64,000 nucleotides of DNA from an uncultured Lachnospiraceae bacterium (lineage in GTDB: Bacteria > Bacillota > Clostridia > Lachnospirales > Lachnospiraceae): positions 22,078-86,077 of the forward strand of contig CATJIO010000095.1 in assembly GCA_949740725.1 (NCBI GenBank). The letters are read 5' to 3'. The translations under genes and the position numbers were made by a program. Position 1 is the first letter of the stretch, and every line of letters begins with the position of its first letter. This document shows positions 41,765-50,002 of this stretch, one piece after another. The notes below the pieces were generated by a model, which did not search any database, was not told where the DNA came from, and saw only the letters and a program-made list of their open reading frames with translations.

Positions 41765-43228
41765 ATGGCGAAAGAGAAGGGACGGGACTGGAAGCAATGC
41801 CTGCTGTATATAGGCTTGATTTTAGGCCTGCTGAGCGCTGGCTGCAGTAAACGGGAGTCAGAGATCGCAGCTCCGACGGTTGGATCCAAGGCAGAGCTTC
41901 CTACGGAATCTGAGGAGATAAAAAACACAGAACCCATTCAGGAAACGATAGAGCCTTTTCCAGAGCAGGAGACTGCCGATTCCCCGATGATGGAGGTGAT
42001 TCCCGGACATAAGATCCTGATTGCTACGGATATCCATTATCTGTCCCGCCAGCTGACGGATTTGGGGAGCGGTTTTCGCTATATGGTGGAGCACGGGGAT
42101 GGAAAGGTAATGAATTACATATGGGAGATCACCGAAGCTTTTGTCCAGGAAGTTATTCGGGAAAAGCCGGAGATTTTAATTCTTTGCGGGGACTTAAGCC
42201 TGAACGGGGAGCTTGAAAGCCACCAAGAGCTGGCAGAATATTTAGAAGAAATCGAGTCGCACGGGATTCCTGTGGCGGTGATACCGGGAAACCATGATAT
42301 CAATAATCCACAGGCATCTCAGTTTTCTGGTGAGGAGCGTCTGCCAGCCAGAATGACCACGCCGGAGCAATTTTGCCAAATTTACCGCCAGTTTGGCTAT
42401 GATGAGGCCATCAGCCGGGATCCGGAATCTCTGAGTTATGTTTATCCCATCAGCGATAATCTCTGGGGGCTGATGCTGGATAGCTGCCAGTATCAGAGCG
42501 GGTACTATGTAGGCGGAATGATCGACACGGGGACGTATGACTGGATCGAGGAGCAACTGGACGCCGCAACTGAGGCAGAGGTAATGCTTCTTCCAGTGAG
42601 TCACCACAATCTATTAGAGGAAAGTCAGATATATGAGGATGACTGCACCATTGAGCATAGCGAGCGGCTGATTGAGCTGCTTCTGGGATGGGGGGCTCCG
42701 CTGTATTTGAGCGGGCATCTCCACGTACAGCATTTTATGAACAGTGACAGGGAGTGGGGCGGCAACAGCGGAATTGATGAGATCGTCACCAGCTCTTTAG
42801 CGACGCCTCCCTGCCAGTATGGCGTGCTATATTTTCAGGATGAAGGGAATTTTCGGTATCATACCCAAATTTTGGACATGGATGCCTGGGCGAGAGCAAC
42901 GAATCAGACGGACATTTGCCTTTTGGAGTTTTCCAATTACCGCGTGCCGTTTCTGGAAAATGTGTTTTATAATCAAGCGCACGATCAGCTGGAAAAGATG
43001 AAGGAGCTTGGGTTTACCGATACCCAGATGGGGCGTATGTCCCAGGTCTATGCCAAAGCAAATTGCTATTACTATTGGGGCCGCGCGGTTGAGATTGCAG
43101 AGCAGTTAAAAGAAAGCAGAGAATATAAATTGTGGAGCGAATACGCGACAGACAGTATGCAGGCCGTGTATTTGGATTATATTTTGGAAGAGGCTGTGGT
43201 AGATTATAATTTCCTGGAAAGAGAATAG
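41765..43228 (+). CDS. Metallophosphoesterase lipoprotein
   Basis: The start at 41765 (MAKEKGRDWKQC) has AAAGGAG upstream; the TTG at 41705 does not. A lipoprotein signal ends at LLSAGC (Cys27). The 487-residue product has the calcineurin-like motif set: ATDIHYLS, CGDLSLNGE, GNHDINN, VSHHN and SGHLHVQH. It likely hydrolyses a phosphoester outside the membrane, with two metal ions. The substrate is unknown. The final helical part (about 100 residues) is unique. It may be cotranscribed with the GH18 and amidase genes. Confidence 0.88.
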   Translation: MAKEKGRDWKQCLLYIGLILGLLSAGCSKRESEIAAPTVGSKAELPTESEEIKNTEPIQETIEPFPEQETADSPMMEVIPGHKILIATDIHYLSRQLTDLGSGFRYMVEHGDGKVMNYIWEITEAFVQEVIREKPEILILCGDLSLNGELESHQELAEYLEEIESHGIPVAVIPGNHDINNPQASQFSGEERLPARMTTPEQFCQIYRQFGYDEAISRDPESLSYVYPISDNLWGLMLDSCQYQSGYYVGGMIDTGTYDWIEEQLDAATEAEVMLLPVSHHNLLEESQIYEDDCTIEHSERLIELLLGWGAPLYLSGHLHVQHFMNSDREWGGNSGIDEIVTSSLATPPCQYGVLYFQDEGNFRYHTQILDMDAWARATNQTDICLLEFSNYRVPFLENVFYNQAHDQLEKMKELGFTDTQMGRMSQVYAKANCYYYWGRAVEIAEQLKESREYKLWSEYATDSMQAVYLDYILEEAVVDYNFLERE

Positions 43229-43277
43229 CCGGGAGAAATGCCGCATAAAGTGAAAAAAAGAGCATTGGCGGCAGTGG

Positions 43278-44072
43278 ATGAAGGGTATATTTTGGAATTG
43301 TGTCCTGGGAATATTTCTTCTGGCAGTGGTAACGGCTGTATCCCTTCACATGGGACAGCTGGATAAGACAACAGGAGTATTTTCCGGGGAAGGGAGCCTG
43401 ATTCAGGGGATCCGGACAATTTTTTCACTAGATGGGGGAAAGGGCGGAGTCGGGGCAGGAGGAAAGGATGAGGGATTCAGAGCAGTGGTTGTTTTGGATG
43501 CCGGGCATGGTGGCGTAGATCCTGGAAAGGTGGGAGTGGACGGACAACTGGAAAAGGAGATCAATTTAGCCATTGTTGAGAAACTAAAGGATTATCTGGA
43601 GGCGAATGACATTAAAGTGATCTTGACCAGAAAAGATGACAGTGGATTGTATCGCGCAGGAGATAAGAATAAAAAGTCTGCAGATATGAAGAAGCGGATT
43701 GAGATTATCAATGGGGCAAAGGCAGATGTTATGGTAAGTATCCATCAGAACAGCTACCATCAGCCGGAGATCGCAGGGGCCCAGGTCTTCTATTATCAGA
43801 GCTCTCAGGAGGGGAAGAAGTTTGCCCAGATTATGCAGAAGCGGTTTGATTACTGTCTGGGGGAAAAGAATACGCGTCAGGCCAAGGCGAATGGGAATTA
43901 TTATCTCCTATCCCACTCTAAGCCAGTCTCCATCATCGTGGAGGCCGGGTTCCTATCTAATGGGAAGGAGGCGGCAAGACTTGAGTCTGAGGAGTATCAG
44001 GATAAAATCGCCTGGACTGTGGCTATGGGAATTATACAGTATCTGAATCAAAAAGAGATGGGGCACACCTGA
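43278..44072 (+). CDS. N-acetylmuramoyl-L-alanine amidase (CwlD-like, Amidase_3)
   Basis: The 264-residue protein has an N-terminal membrane anchor and one Amidase_3 domain: VVLDAGHGGVDPGKVG, EKEINLAIVEKL, the zinc-binding Glu and His sites, SIHQNSYHQPEIAGAQVFYY and IIVEAGFLSNGKE. It removes the peptide from muramic acid outside the membrane. Single-domain, membrane-anchored forms like this include CwlD, which works with PdaA in cortex delta-lactam formation; pdaA is also in this window. The ribosome-binding site is weak. A terminator overlaps its last codons. Confidence 0.9.
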   Translation: MKGIFWNCVLGIFLLAVVTAVSLHMGQLDKTTGVFSGEGSLIQGIRTIFSLDGGKGGVGAGGKDEGFRAVVVLDAGHGGVDPGKVGVDGQLEKEINLAIVEKLKDYLEANDIKVILTRKDDSGLYRAGDKNKKSADMKKRIEIINGAKADVMVSIHQNSYHQPEIAGAQVFYYQSSQEGKKFAQIMQKRFDYCLGEKNTRQAKANGNYYLLSHSKPVSIIVEAGFLSNGKEAARLESEEYQDKIAWTVAMGIIQYLNQKEMGHT

Positions 44073-44100
44073 ATAGGTCAAAGGTGCCCCATCTCTTCTT
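44053..44100. terminator. Terminator after the amidase gene, shared with the TSCPD gene
   Basis: AAGAGATGGGGCAC and GTGCCCCATCTCTT form a 14-bp stem with a nested ACCT/AGGT stem in the loop; TTCTTTGTC follows. It starts inside the last codons of the amidase and can serve the convergent TSCPD gene. Confidence 0.85.
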
Positions 44101-44127
44101 TGTCAAAGGAGCCGATGGGATGTCTCA

Positions 44128-44373
44128 CTATGCTTTTGCTTTATATTCTCTCAGTGCCTTGGCCAGCTGATCTGGACAAGAAGTGGGCCGCGGCCCGCAC
44201 TGAATTCCTTCCAGCCTGGCAATGGCATCATCGATGTCCATCCCCTCGATCAGACGGGCAACCCCTTGGGTATTTCCGGCACAGCCGCCCACAAAGGTGA
44301 CATTGGTCAGCTTATTATCCTTTACCTCAAAGTGGATGGAACGGGAGCAGACTCCCTGGGTTTTAAAATCCAT
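44128..44373 (-). CDS. TSCPD domain protein (TIGR03905-like)
   Basis: The 81-residue protein reads GVCSRSIHFEVKDNKLTNV, GGCAGNTQGVARLIEGM and CGPRPTSCPDQLAKAL. The terminal TSCPD motif and Cys spacing match a small family related to the C-terminal part of some B12-dependent ribonucleotide reductases. It may bind metal or help redox folding; function unknown. GAGGAGG precedes the ATG at 44373. Confidence 0.88.
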   Translation of the reverse strand: MDFKTQGVCSRSIHFEVKDNKLTNVTFVGGCAGNTQGVARLIEGMDIDDAIARLEGIQCGPRPTSCPDQLAKALREYKAKA

Positions 44374-44447
44374 ATGATTTCCTCCTCGCTTTTCTCGCTG
44401 CTATTTGCCGTAGCCAATATGCAGGTAAAATAACAGCATTATGAATA

Positions 44448-44475
44448 AGTATAATAGATTGAAAAAGATTGTCAA
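44448..44475 (-). promoter_or_regulatory. Promoter of the TSCPD gene
   Basis: TTGACA, 16-bp spacer, TATACT on the minus strand. It overlaps the divergent promoter of the nucleosidase gene. Confidence 0.75.
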
Positions 44476-44487
44476 GACCTTTATAAT
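44459..44487 (+). promoter_or_regulatory. Promoter of the nucleosidase gene
   Basis: TTGAAA, 17-bp spacer, TATAAT, 55 bases before the start at 44542. It overlaps the opposing TSCPD promoter, so the two should compete for polymerase. Confidence 0.75.
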
Positions 44488-44541
44488 GGATAAGAATAAA
44501 GGGTATCATCAATGAAATATTATGGCACAGGAGGGAATATT

Positions 44542-45234
44542 ATGTTAGGAATTATCGGAGCCATGAGCGAAGAGGTGGCAAAGATTAAAGAATGCTTAGC
44601 CGATGTCGCAGTGGAGATAAAGGCAGGAATGGAATTTTACCAGGGCCGACTGGGGAATAAACCAGTGGTGGTGGTGCGCTCCGGCATTGGCAAGGTAAAT
44701 GCGGCGTTGTGTACCCAAATTTTGGCAGACTGCTACCATGTAGAGGGAATCATTAATACGGGGATTGCAGGCTCGCTTCGGGCAGAGATTAACATCGGGG
44801 ATATCGTCCTATCTACAGACGCGCTGCAGCATGATATAGACGCCACCGACTTTGGCTATCCGGTGGGGCAAATTCCTCAGATGGAGTGCTTCTCCTTTCC
44901 CACTGATGAGAAGCTCCGCAGTCTGGCGGAATCCTGCTGCCATCTGGTGAATCCAGACATCCAAACCTATTCCGGCCGGGTGGTAAGTGGTGATCAGTTT
45001 ATTTCCAGTAAGGAGAAGAAGCAGTGGCTGGCGGATACCTTCCAGGGATATTGTACAGAGATGGAAGGAGCGGCCATTGCCCAGGCCGCCTGGCTGAACC
45101 AGATTCCGGTATTGATTGTCCGGGCGATCTCGGATAAGGCGGACGATAGTGCGAATGTGGATTATGAGATTTTTGAGAAAGCAGCGATTGCCCATTCTGT
45201 GAACCTTCTTCTGGAGATGATTAAGTGCTTTTAA
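44542..45234 (+). CDS. mtnN: 5'-methylthioadenosine/S-adenosylhomocysteine nucleosidase
   Basis: The start at 44542 (MLGIIGAMSEEV) has GGAGGG upstream. The 230 residues contain VVVRSGIGKVNAAL, INTGIAGSLRAEINIGDIVLS, GRVVSGDQFISS, and TEMEGAAIAQAAW with the substrate-binding Glu, and IRAISDKADD with the catalytic Asp. It cleaves adenine from MTA and SAH in the cytoplasm, for methionine salvage and methyl cycle upkeep. It is full length and seems to be a single gene unit. Confidence 0.95.
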   Translation: MLGIIGAMSEEVAKIKECLADVAVEIKAGMEFYQGRLGNKPVVVVRSGIGKVNAALCTQILADCYHVEGIINTGIAGSLRAEINIGDIVLSTDALQHDIDATDFGYPVGQIPQMECFSFPTDEKLRSLAESCCHLVNPDIQTYSGRVVSGDQFISSKEKKQWLADTFQGYCTEMEGAAIAQAAWLNQIPVLIVRAISDKADDSANVDYEIFEKAAIAHSVNLLLEMIKCF

Positions 45235-45416
45235 CTTGGCGCCAGTGCACTTTACATGCGATTCCAGGAGGAATTTGACGAACGATTCTGAGCTTTCCCA
45301 TCTTCCCAAATAGAAGACAGGCGATTATAATGGATACTATCAGGTGCAATTAAGAATCGTGTTCAGATACAAGCAGAGAAAACACGAAAGAAGCACCGGA
45401 AGAAAGGGGAGCGAAT

Positions 45417-46373
45417 ATGCTGGAATTTTTACAGACAGGTAAAGCAATTTACGCTTTAGCTGCAGTATGCCTGATTGGTATGTTAAGTAAACTGGCAGCG
45501 AGTAACCTCTACAAAGGATTAATTAAAGAAACCGGAAACATGATGCTTACGAAGAATAAATGGCTGCGGGAGCTAAAACAGCGGGCCGAAGATACATATC
45601 GATTAAACCAGGGTTTAGCCAATACCCAGGTATTTGTGGAAAAACAGATCTATGAGGCCAGGATGGGCATGTTTACGCCAGAAGGGTGGAGCAGTTTTTC
45701 TAATCAGCTTACGGCACTTTGCTTTCTCCTAGGTGGGGCGGCTGCATTTCTGGCATACTGGTATCGCTGTGATTCGTATTATATTGTACTGTACAGCGCC
45801 ATGGGCGTGCTGTCAGGGGTATTTAACATCATGGTAGATTACGGTGCAGGGCTTTCGGACAAGCGTCAAAGACTCAGTGTTGGGATTCAGGATTATCTGG
45901 AAAATGTTCTCTGGAAACGTCTTGGCCGTGACCGTCTCCCGGAAACTGGAGAGGAAAAGGATGTGATAGAGCTGAATTCTGCTGCTTCTGCCAAAGAACC
46001 GGTCCGAGTTCTCAGAGGGAGAAAAAGGGAAGAGGCCGCTCTTCACGGAAAGAACAACTCTTCTGGAGAGCGGGCTCGCGGAGGCCAGGAGAATGGCCCT
46101 GCACCAGCCAGAAATCTCCGGGAAAATGCGAACATTAAGCGGGGACGAGCCCAGACAGATGGAGAAGAGGGTGAGAAGAATGACGAGGCCTTAAGCCAGC
46201 TACGGAAAAGCTTGGAGCAGGCTGCCGCTGGCCGGAGCCAGCCGTCCAAGATTGCGGAAAAGGCGGGTGTCCGCTCTCCTGGAGAATTGACTGCAGGGGA
46301 GAACTGGATGAAAGATCTAAAGCCAGAGGAGATCAAGGTGCTGGGAGAAATTATCCGAGAATATTTAGGATAG
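45417..46373 (+). CDS. Membrane protein of unknown function with charged C-terminal region
   Basis: The 318-residue protein has a first membrane segment (IYALAAVCLIGMLSKLAAS), a helical stretch (KWLRELKQRAEDTYRLNQ), two membrane segments at about 98-140 (LTALCFLLGGAAAFLAYWY and IVLYSAMGVLSGVFNIMVDY) and a C-terminal disordered, charged tail of about 150 residues ending in KDLKPEEIKVLGEIIREYLG. No catalytic motif is seen. GGGGAG precedes the ATG. The start and end look real, and a terminator follows. I do not recognise a named family. Confidence 0.75.
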   Translation: MLEFLQTGKAIYALAAVCLIGMLSKLAASNLYKGLIKETGNMMLTKNKWLRELKQRAEDTYRLNQGLANTQVFVEKQIYEARMGMFTPEGWSSFSNQLTALCFLLGGAAAFLAYWYRCDSYYIVLYSAMGVLSGVFNIMVDYGAGLSDKRQRLSVGIQDYLENVLWKRLGRDRLPETGEEKDVIELNSAASAKEPVRVLRGRKREEAALHGKNNSSGERARGGQENGPAPARNLRENANIKRGRAQTDGEEGEKNDEALSQLRKSLEQAAAGRSQPSKIAEKAGVRSPGELTAGENWMKDLKPEEIKVLGEIIREYLG

Positions 46374-46417
46374 AATAGAAAATCAGCCGGTTTGCTGCCG
46401 GCTGATTTTCTATTCTA
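46371..46417. terminator. Bidirectional terminator
   Basis: A perfect 20-bp stem (TAGAATAGAAAATCAGCCGG and its complement) around a 7-base loop lies between converging genes, with A- and T-runs inside its arms. It starts at the stop codon of the membrane-protein gene. Confidence 0.9.
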
Positions 46418-46427
46418 ATACATAATG

Positions 46428-46694
46428 CTACTCTTCAATCACCTGGATTTCCAGATAATCAAAGGGAATTTCTTCTACAAAATTATCACTGGAAAACCTG
46501 GTTTTATCGTGACGCTGAAATGCGTGGATATTAGAATCCAGCCAAAGGGGCTGGCTCAGATCAAACTGATAGCAGATCTCTTCTAATGCGCCAAAAACCA
46601 TCTGAGTCCGGGACATGGAGTAGTCCGTCATACAGATGACCTTGTCTTTGATCAGATGGTTGTCCTTCCAGATTTTTCCCCACATACGAAACAT
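46428..46694 (-). CDS. Small conserved-looking protein of unknown function
   Basis: The start at 46694 (MFRMWGKIWKDN) has GGAGG upstream; the track start at 46739 has not. The 88-residue product is soluble, with MSRTQMVFGALEEICYQFDLSQPLW and FVEEIPFDYLEIQVIEE. It has a tidy promoter and terminator. I know no function. Confidence 0.75.
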   Translation of the reverse strand: MFRMWGKIWKDNHLIKDKVICMTDYSMSRTQMVFGALEEICYQFDLSQPLWLDSNIHAFQRHDKTRFSSDNFVEEIPFDYLEIQVIEE

Positions 46695-46769
46695 ATCTGA
46701 CCTCCTTCTTATGCAATATGCCGCCTCCTTCGGAAACATAAGTAAAGACCAGGAGGAGGGAATGCATTT

Positions 46770-46798
46770 AGTATATCGGATTTTGAGAAGAAAGTAAA
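46770..46798 (-). promoter_or_regulatory. Promoter of the small unknown gene
   Basis: TTTACT, 17-bp spacer, TATACT on the minus strand, about 75 bases before the ATG. Confidence 0.5.
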
Positions 46799-46815
46799 GA
46801 AGCTTTGGCTTCCTC

Positions 46816-46844
46816 TTGTATTTTAGGGAAAAATGGAATATAAT
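46816..46844 (+). promoter_or_regulatory. Promoter of the coiled-coil membrane protein gene
   Basis: TTGTAT, 17-bp spacer, TATAAT on the plus strand, about 90 bases before the start at 46936. Confidence 0.6.
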
Positions 46845-46935
46845 TTTAATCAGTTGATGTGGAAGAGCGTAGAAGGAACAGAAGAGATCGATTTTGGGAA
46901 GTACAGCACTCTGAGATACAAAGGAGGATAGCGGT

Positions 46936-48045
46936 ATGACGCAGCCAATTACAGATCATGCAGCTTTCTTGGGACAAGCGAGACAGTCTGTGGAGGACTT
47001 AAACCAGCTCAAAAGGGATTACAGCCAGATGGAATTGGAGGCTAAGCAGTCAAGACGGCAGCTGGAGGCGGAGAAAAAGGCTGTTGAGGATTTGATTTCC
47101 ATCACAGTAAAAAAGCGGAGGGATGAGATCAATGTCAGCTATGATAAGCAGATCACAAAGGGACAGGATCAGCTGAAGAAAGCAAGAGGAAAGCGAGAGA
47201 AGGCGAAAAATCAGGGGATTCGAGATCGAATCGCAGAGGAGACCGCTGGATTTCGTGAGGAGAATTGCCAGCTGAAGGTAAAAATCCGTTCCTTGTTCCA
47301 AAAGGAGCGGATCCCTGCATTCTGCTCTAGAGGCTGGTATTATTCCCTATATATGCCTAGGACGTTTAAGGAAATCGGAACCCTGCTTCTAATGGTGCTT
47401 TTCTTTTTTGCGGCGCTTCCCTGGGGAATTTATCTGCTGATTCCAGCGCTGCAGCGTCGCAGCTGGATGCTGGTAGTGATCTACTTGGCAGATATCTTTC
47501 TGGTAGGAGGACTTTACCTGATGGTAGGCAACCGCACGAAGTTAGGGCACTTGGAGACGATCCGGCAGGGGAGGCAGATACGGGATACGATTCATTCGAA
47601 CCAGAAAAAGATTCGCATGATTACCAATTCCATCCGCCGGGATCGGAATGAGGCGATTTACAATTTAGAGAAATACGACGATGAGATTTCCAGGATTGTC
47701 CAGCAGCTGGCAGAGCTTACAGGAAAGAAGCAGGAGGCGTTGAATACCTTTAACACGGTCACCCAGACGATCATCTGCGACGAGATTACCAGCAATAGCA
47801 AGAAAAAAATCGACGCGCTGAATGAGCAGTATGAGGCAGCTGAGGGGAAGCGGAGCCATCTGGAGCATCAGATTCGGCAGCAGTCGTTGGAAATTACTGA
47901 TAAGTATGAGATATATGTGGGAAAAGAGTTTATGCAGCCGGATAAACTGACTGAGCTGGCCCGGCTGATCCGCTCCAAGCAGGCGGCAAATATCAGCGAG
48001 GCGATATCGGTCTATAAAGCCGGAAAACAACAAAATATTCGATAA
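46936..48045 (+). CDS. Coiled-coil membrane protein of unknown function
   Basis: The 369-residue protein has an N-terminal coiled coil (about 15-110, DYSQMELEAKQSRRQLEAEKK), two membrane segments at about 148-172 and 180-198 (LLLMVLFFFAALPWGIYLLIP, LVVIYLADIFLVGGLYLMV) and a second coiled coil (about 205-335). No enzyme motif is seen. This layout, two coils joined by a membrane hairpin, also occurs in the YhaN-like ATPase encoded next to it in the opposite direction. GGAGG precedes the ATG. I infer a membrane scaffold. Confidence 0.7.
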   Translation: MTQPITDHAAFLGQARQSVEDLNQLKRDYSQMELEAKQSRRQLEAEKKAVEDLISITVKKRRDEINVSYDKQITKGQDQLKKARGKREKAKNQGIRDRIAEETAGFREENCQLKVKIRSLFQKERIPAFCSRGWYYSLYMPRTFKEIGTLLLMVLFFFAALPWGIYLLIPALQRRSWMLVVIYLADIFLVGGLYLMVGNRTKLGHLETIRQGRQIRDTIHSNQKKIRMITNSIRRDRNEAIYNLEKYDDEISRIVQQLAELTGKKQEALNTFNTVTQTIICDEITSNSKKKIDALNEQYEAAEGKRSHLEHQIRQQSLEITDKYEIYVGKEFMQPDKLTELARLIRSKQAANISEAISVYKAGKQQNIR

Positions 48046-48046
48046 T

Positions 48047-48095
48047 AAAAGGTGGTATCCTTTTGCCAGACGGCATTTGGGATTCCACCTTCTAT
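48047..48095. terminator. Terminator between converging genes
   Basis: AAGGTGG-ATCC and GGATTCCACCTT form an interrupted stem with a longer loop, followed by TCTATTGTTC. It lies between the membrane protein and the YhaN-like gene. It is less sure than the others. Confidence 0.55.
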
Positions 48096-48109
48096 TGTTC
48101 TTGGGCAGA

Positions 48110-49999
48110 CTAAATAGTAATCAGATGATATGGGATTTGATTTGCAGTCAGCATCTGGGATTCCCTCTTATGGCAGGTGAACATAATGATCTGTCCGTTA
48201 AAGGCGGACATCAGCCAGCGCAGGGCTGTTTTCAACCGGTCATCGTCATAGAGGACGAAGCTATCATCAAAAACTAAAGGCATCCGCTCCAGGCCGCTTT
48301 GAATCAGCTTGGCAGACGCCAGACGCAGGGCCAAATAAACTTGATCCATGGTGCCAGAGCTAACTTGTTCTACGGGAACCAGCTTGGTTTTTGTGTTCAT
48401 AAAAATATTCAGATTTTCATCAATACTCATGCTGGAGTAGATGCCGCCAGTGATGCCACTGATTAAGGAAGAGGCCTCTTTATTCAGATATAGGCCAAAG
48501 GAATCACGTATAGAGGTGGTCAACTCCGTCATGGTCTCCTGCGCCAGATCAATGGCGGCGATTTCCTGGGAAATGCGATCGTTTTCTGCCAGTACCTCTT
48601 TTAGTCCTTCGGCCTGGGTTTTACAGCTGGCCAGGTGTTCCAGCTTTTTTTCCAGTTCCCATTGAAGCTTTTGCTGCTTTTCAATCTCCACGCCAAAACT
48701 GCTCTGCTGCTTTTTCAAGAGCTCCATCTGCTCGGTCAGACGGGTGAGATTTTCCTGGGAAAGGATCAACGCCTGATTTAATCGTTTAAACTCCTCCATA
48801 CGTGCAAGAAAGGCATTCATAGCATTCTCATCCACAGATTCATCGCCCAGATGCCGGGAAAAAATTTCCTGGAGAAGCTTTAAGCAGTAGTCCATATCTT
48901 TCTGATAGCTTTTGTTTTTTATTAAGATCAAGCACCCGGCGATGATGAGAAGAAGGGCCAGCATAAATAAAAAGATAGAAGGTAGGTATGGTCCTTCAAC
49001 CATCCAATCAGGCTGGAGGCGGGAGAAAAGAAGATGAATGGGCTTCCAGTTGGAAACCATCAGAATCATAAAAACAGCGCCGCCTATGGTGGAAAGGATT
49101 CCTAAAACCAAAGAGAGAATGGCCAGGGTCCCTCGGGACTTTTTTTGACAGTGCGTTTTAGCCTGGGTATAATCGGCGTAGATCTTTTTCCCATGATCTT
49201 CATAGGTCTGAATAGAGGCCTCATCGGTAAACTGATTAGATTCCAGCACCTGATGCCCTCTTGCCACCTTTTGAAGAAGCGCCTCCCGATCCTTTTGTAT
49301 TTGGTCAAGCTCTCTTTTCGCCGCCGCCTTTTTCTCCTGGTATTCGGTGAGATGATTTTCATACTCCGGGGTAGAAATCTCCCGCTCTATATTTCGGATA
49401 TCCCCCAGGAGAGAAGTATAGCTTCTGGCGGCCTCGGGGACCATCTGTCGTTCTAACTCCTTCCGCTGGGACTTTAAGAAGGCAGAAGCCTTGGTAATAT
49501 TTAAGGCCATGTTCCCGGTGGTATTCATATTGGCGATATAATTTTTCAGCTCCGTCACCATGCCGCCGTCAGTGGCGCTTTTTAGCTGTCCGATGCTGAT
49601 GGTATTTACATAGGCGGTTTCACTTAAGCCACATAAGATCTGATCCATTAATGCCCGGGTGGGCTCTACCTCCTGCCCCAGGGTTTCATCAATAATAGCA
49701 AATTCCCGGCTATTCTGGAAATTCCGCTCAATGCGGTAGATGTGTCCAGCAGATTCTAAGCGGATGCGTCCTTCATAGCCACCCTTTAAATCCCAGGGTT
49801 TGTACTTGCTGAATTGGTCGGATCTGGCGGCCCGCCCTCTCTGCCGCTCCATTCCAAAGAGCATACTGCGGATAAAGGAGTGGAGGGTCGATTTCCCGGC
49901 TTCGTTTTTTCCATAAATCACATTTAACCCATCCTGAAAAGAGATAGAGCAGTCATGGAACTTTCCGAAACCGTTGATATACAAATCTAGAAGTTTCAT
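48110..49999 (-). CDS. YhaN-like SMC/RecF-type ATPase with central membrane hairpin
   Basis: The 629-residue protein starts GFGKFHDCSISFQDGLNVIYGKNEAGKSTLHSF (Walker A) and ends with VSSGTMDQVYLALRLASAKL (ABC signature) and MPLVFDDSFVLYDDDR (Walker B). The middle has coils and two membrane segments (about 300-330, 345-365). This fits YhaN/AAA_27 rather than soluble SbcC. Its partner is the SbcD-like nuclease gene directly upstream on this strand; AAAGGAG lies inside its end. The pair may process DNA ends near the membrane. The protein is shorter than B. subtilis YhaN. Confidence 0.85.
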   Translation of the reverse strand: MKLLDLYINGFGKFHDCSISFQDGLNVIYGKNEAGKSTLHSFIRSMLFGMERQRGRAARSDQFSKYKPWDLKGGYEGRIRLESAGHIYRIERNFQNSREFAIIDETLGQEVEPTRALMDQILCGLSETAYVNTISIGQLKSATDGGMVTELKNYIANMNTTGNMALNITKASAFLKSQRKELERQMVPEAARSYTSLLGDIRNIEREISTPEYENHLTEYQEKKAAAKRELDQIQKDREALLQKVARGHQVLESNQFTDEASIQTYEDHGKKIYADYTQAKTHCQKKSRGTLAILSLVLGILSTIGGAVFMILMVSNWKPIHLLFSRLQPDWMVEGPYLPSIFLFMLALLLIIAGCLILIKNKSYQKDMDYCLKLLQEIFSRHLGDESVDENAMNAFLARMEEFKRLNQALILSQENLTRLTEQMELLKKQQSSFGVEIEKQQKLQWELEKKLEHLASCKTQAEGLKEVLAENDRISQEIAAIDLAQETMTELTTSIRDSFGLYLNKEASSLISGITGGIYSSMSIDENLNIFMNTKTKLVPVEQVSSGTMDQVYLALRLASAKLIQSGLERMPLVFDDSFVLYDDDRLKTALRWLMSAFNGQIIMFTCHKRESQMLTANQIPYHLITI

Positions 50000-50002
50000 G
50001 GT

